From the NCBI GenBank assembly GCA_007130585.1, contig SLSE01000072.1, positions 1 through 21,404 of the forward strand: a stretch of DNA of 21,404 nucleotides, in the 5' to 3' direction. A model generated the notes under the pieces. The model saw only the letters and a program-made list of their open reading frames with translations. It did no database searches and had not been told where the DNA came from. Of the stretch, positions 20,922 to 21,404 are shown one piece after another. Both the position numbers and the translations under genes were made by a program. This DNA is from Syntrophomonadaceae bacterium (lineage in GTDB: Bacteria; Bacillota; Dethiobacteria; DTU022). Numbering within the stretch: position 1 is the stretch's first letter; each line of letters starts with the position of its first letter.

Positions 20922-21404
20922 TTAGACCAGCCTGTCGGCGCGTGCCGCCTTAAGATAGTTCATGGCGTACGGGTCCAGGTTCAGGATAACTTCGGCAGCT
21001 TTAACCAGGCTCATCTTCTTTTTATCGAGGGGGTCAACGATAGCTGAATCCATTCCCCTGCCCATGGCAAGAACGATAAACGCCTGGTTCAGCAGAGCGC
21101 GGTGCGGCAAGCCAAATGAAATATTGCTTAACCCGCTTGTGATGTGGGCTCCTGATTCAAGGGAGGCAATTCTTTCAATCGCATCGAGTGCCTGCGGTCC
21201 GTATTCGCCGTTAACACTGACTGGCTTGATCAGGGGATCGAGGAATACCCTGGTCAAATCAATCCCGTCTTTGTCGAGATCATCAAGGAGCACTTTTGCA
21301 ACCTCAAGACGGTCATCGGCGGTTTCGGGCATCCCCTCATCGCTCATGCAAAGCGCTACAACCGTTGACCCTGAGTCTTTAACCAGGGGCACAACCTGCG
21401 CATA
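20922..21404 (-). CDS. Pterin-binding methyltransferase, MtrH/MetH-type (partial, 5' end off window)
   Basis: The frame is open to the right edge (codons for YAQVVPLVKD at 21404 downward) and ends at TAG 20922, giving ~160 C-terminal residues. It shows the TIM-barrel end of methyltetrahydrofolate-binding proteins: VFLDPLIKPVS, the signature SGLSNISFGLPHRALLNQAFIVLAMGRGMDSAIVDP (split here only for naming: positions ~95-125 of the visible part), and a short helical tail. Such proteins move methyl groups between methyl-corrinoid and tetrahydrofolate. Next to the MttB-family gene it is probably the second methyltransferase (MtgA-like) of a quaternary amine demethylation system. A GTG at 21392 is not the start, because the match continues upstream. 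Confidence 0.9.
   Translation of the reverse strand, partial: YAQVVPLVKDSGSTVVALCMSDEGMPETADDRLEVAKVLLDDLDKDGIDLTRVFLDPLIKPVSVNGEYGPQALDAIERIASLESGAHITSGLSNISFGLPHRALLNQAFIVLAMGRGMDSAIVDPLDKKKMSLVKAAEVILNLDPYAMNYLKAARADRLV

Noticed and set aside
1..21404. CRISPR array, rRNA genes, insertion sequences
   Set aside because: No regularly spaced repeats, no rRNA-like stretches and no transposase or integrase frame were found.

Overview
The window looks like chromosome from a strictly anaerobic Firmicute of the Clostridia/Peptococcaceae type. This is inferred from gene content: a tungsten/molybdenum aldehyde:ferredoxin oxidoreductase, corrinoid-type methyltransferases, two selenocysteine tRNA genes, a sigma-54 activator, strong AGGAGG-like ribosome binding sites and several TTG starts. 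No 16S gene or other decisive marker is present, so the genus is not called.

Region 1 (1-10348) is a polyamine/amino-aldehyde neighbourhood. It opens with the 3' end of a saccharopine/carboxynorspermidine dehydrogenase-like gene (to 323). A minus-strand cluster follows, read from 4918 down to 508: sigma-54 activator, spermidine-synthase-type aminopropyltransferase (speE), YtcJ-like amidohydrolase. Divergently on the plus strand, behind a near-consensus -24/-12 promoter (5168-5184), lies a five-gene operon: a putrescine-aminotransferase homologue that has lost its PLP-binding residues, a ferredoxin with four [4Fe-4S] motifs, aldehyde ferredoxin oxidoreductase, a MoaD/ThiS-like protein, and a second saccharopine-dehydrogenase-like protein. 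The simplest reading is that the adjacent activator switches on oxidation of an amine-derived aldehyde, with electrons passing to ferredoxin. The substrate is unknown, and the aminotransferase-fold protein cannot work as a normal PLP enzyme.

Region 2 (10349-13200) is visibly AT-richer. It holds an ABC-2 exporter (permease and ATPase) behind an ArsR-family regulator with two tandem copies of a Cys/His-rich tail.

Region 3 (13498-14577) holds two near-identical tRNA-Sec genes on the minus strand, each with its own promoter and terminator, flanking a plus-strand YggT-family membrane protein.

Region 4 (14633-17110) holds a response regulator with GGDEF and HD-GYP domains, a 48-codon receiver-like remnant just upstream of it, and a zinc-ribbon methyltransferase.

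Region 5 (17149-21404), all on the minus strand, holds a protein with two fused cyclase-family domains (N-terminal half lacks most metal ligands), an MttB-superfamily methyltransferase without pyrrolysine, and the 3' part of an MtrH/MetH-type pterin-binding methyltransferase running off the right edge. The last two probably form a methylamine/betaine-type demethylation pair whose corrinoid protein lies outside the window.
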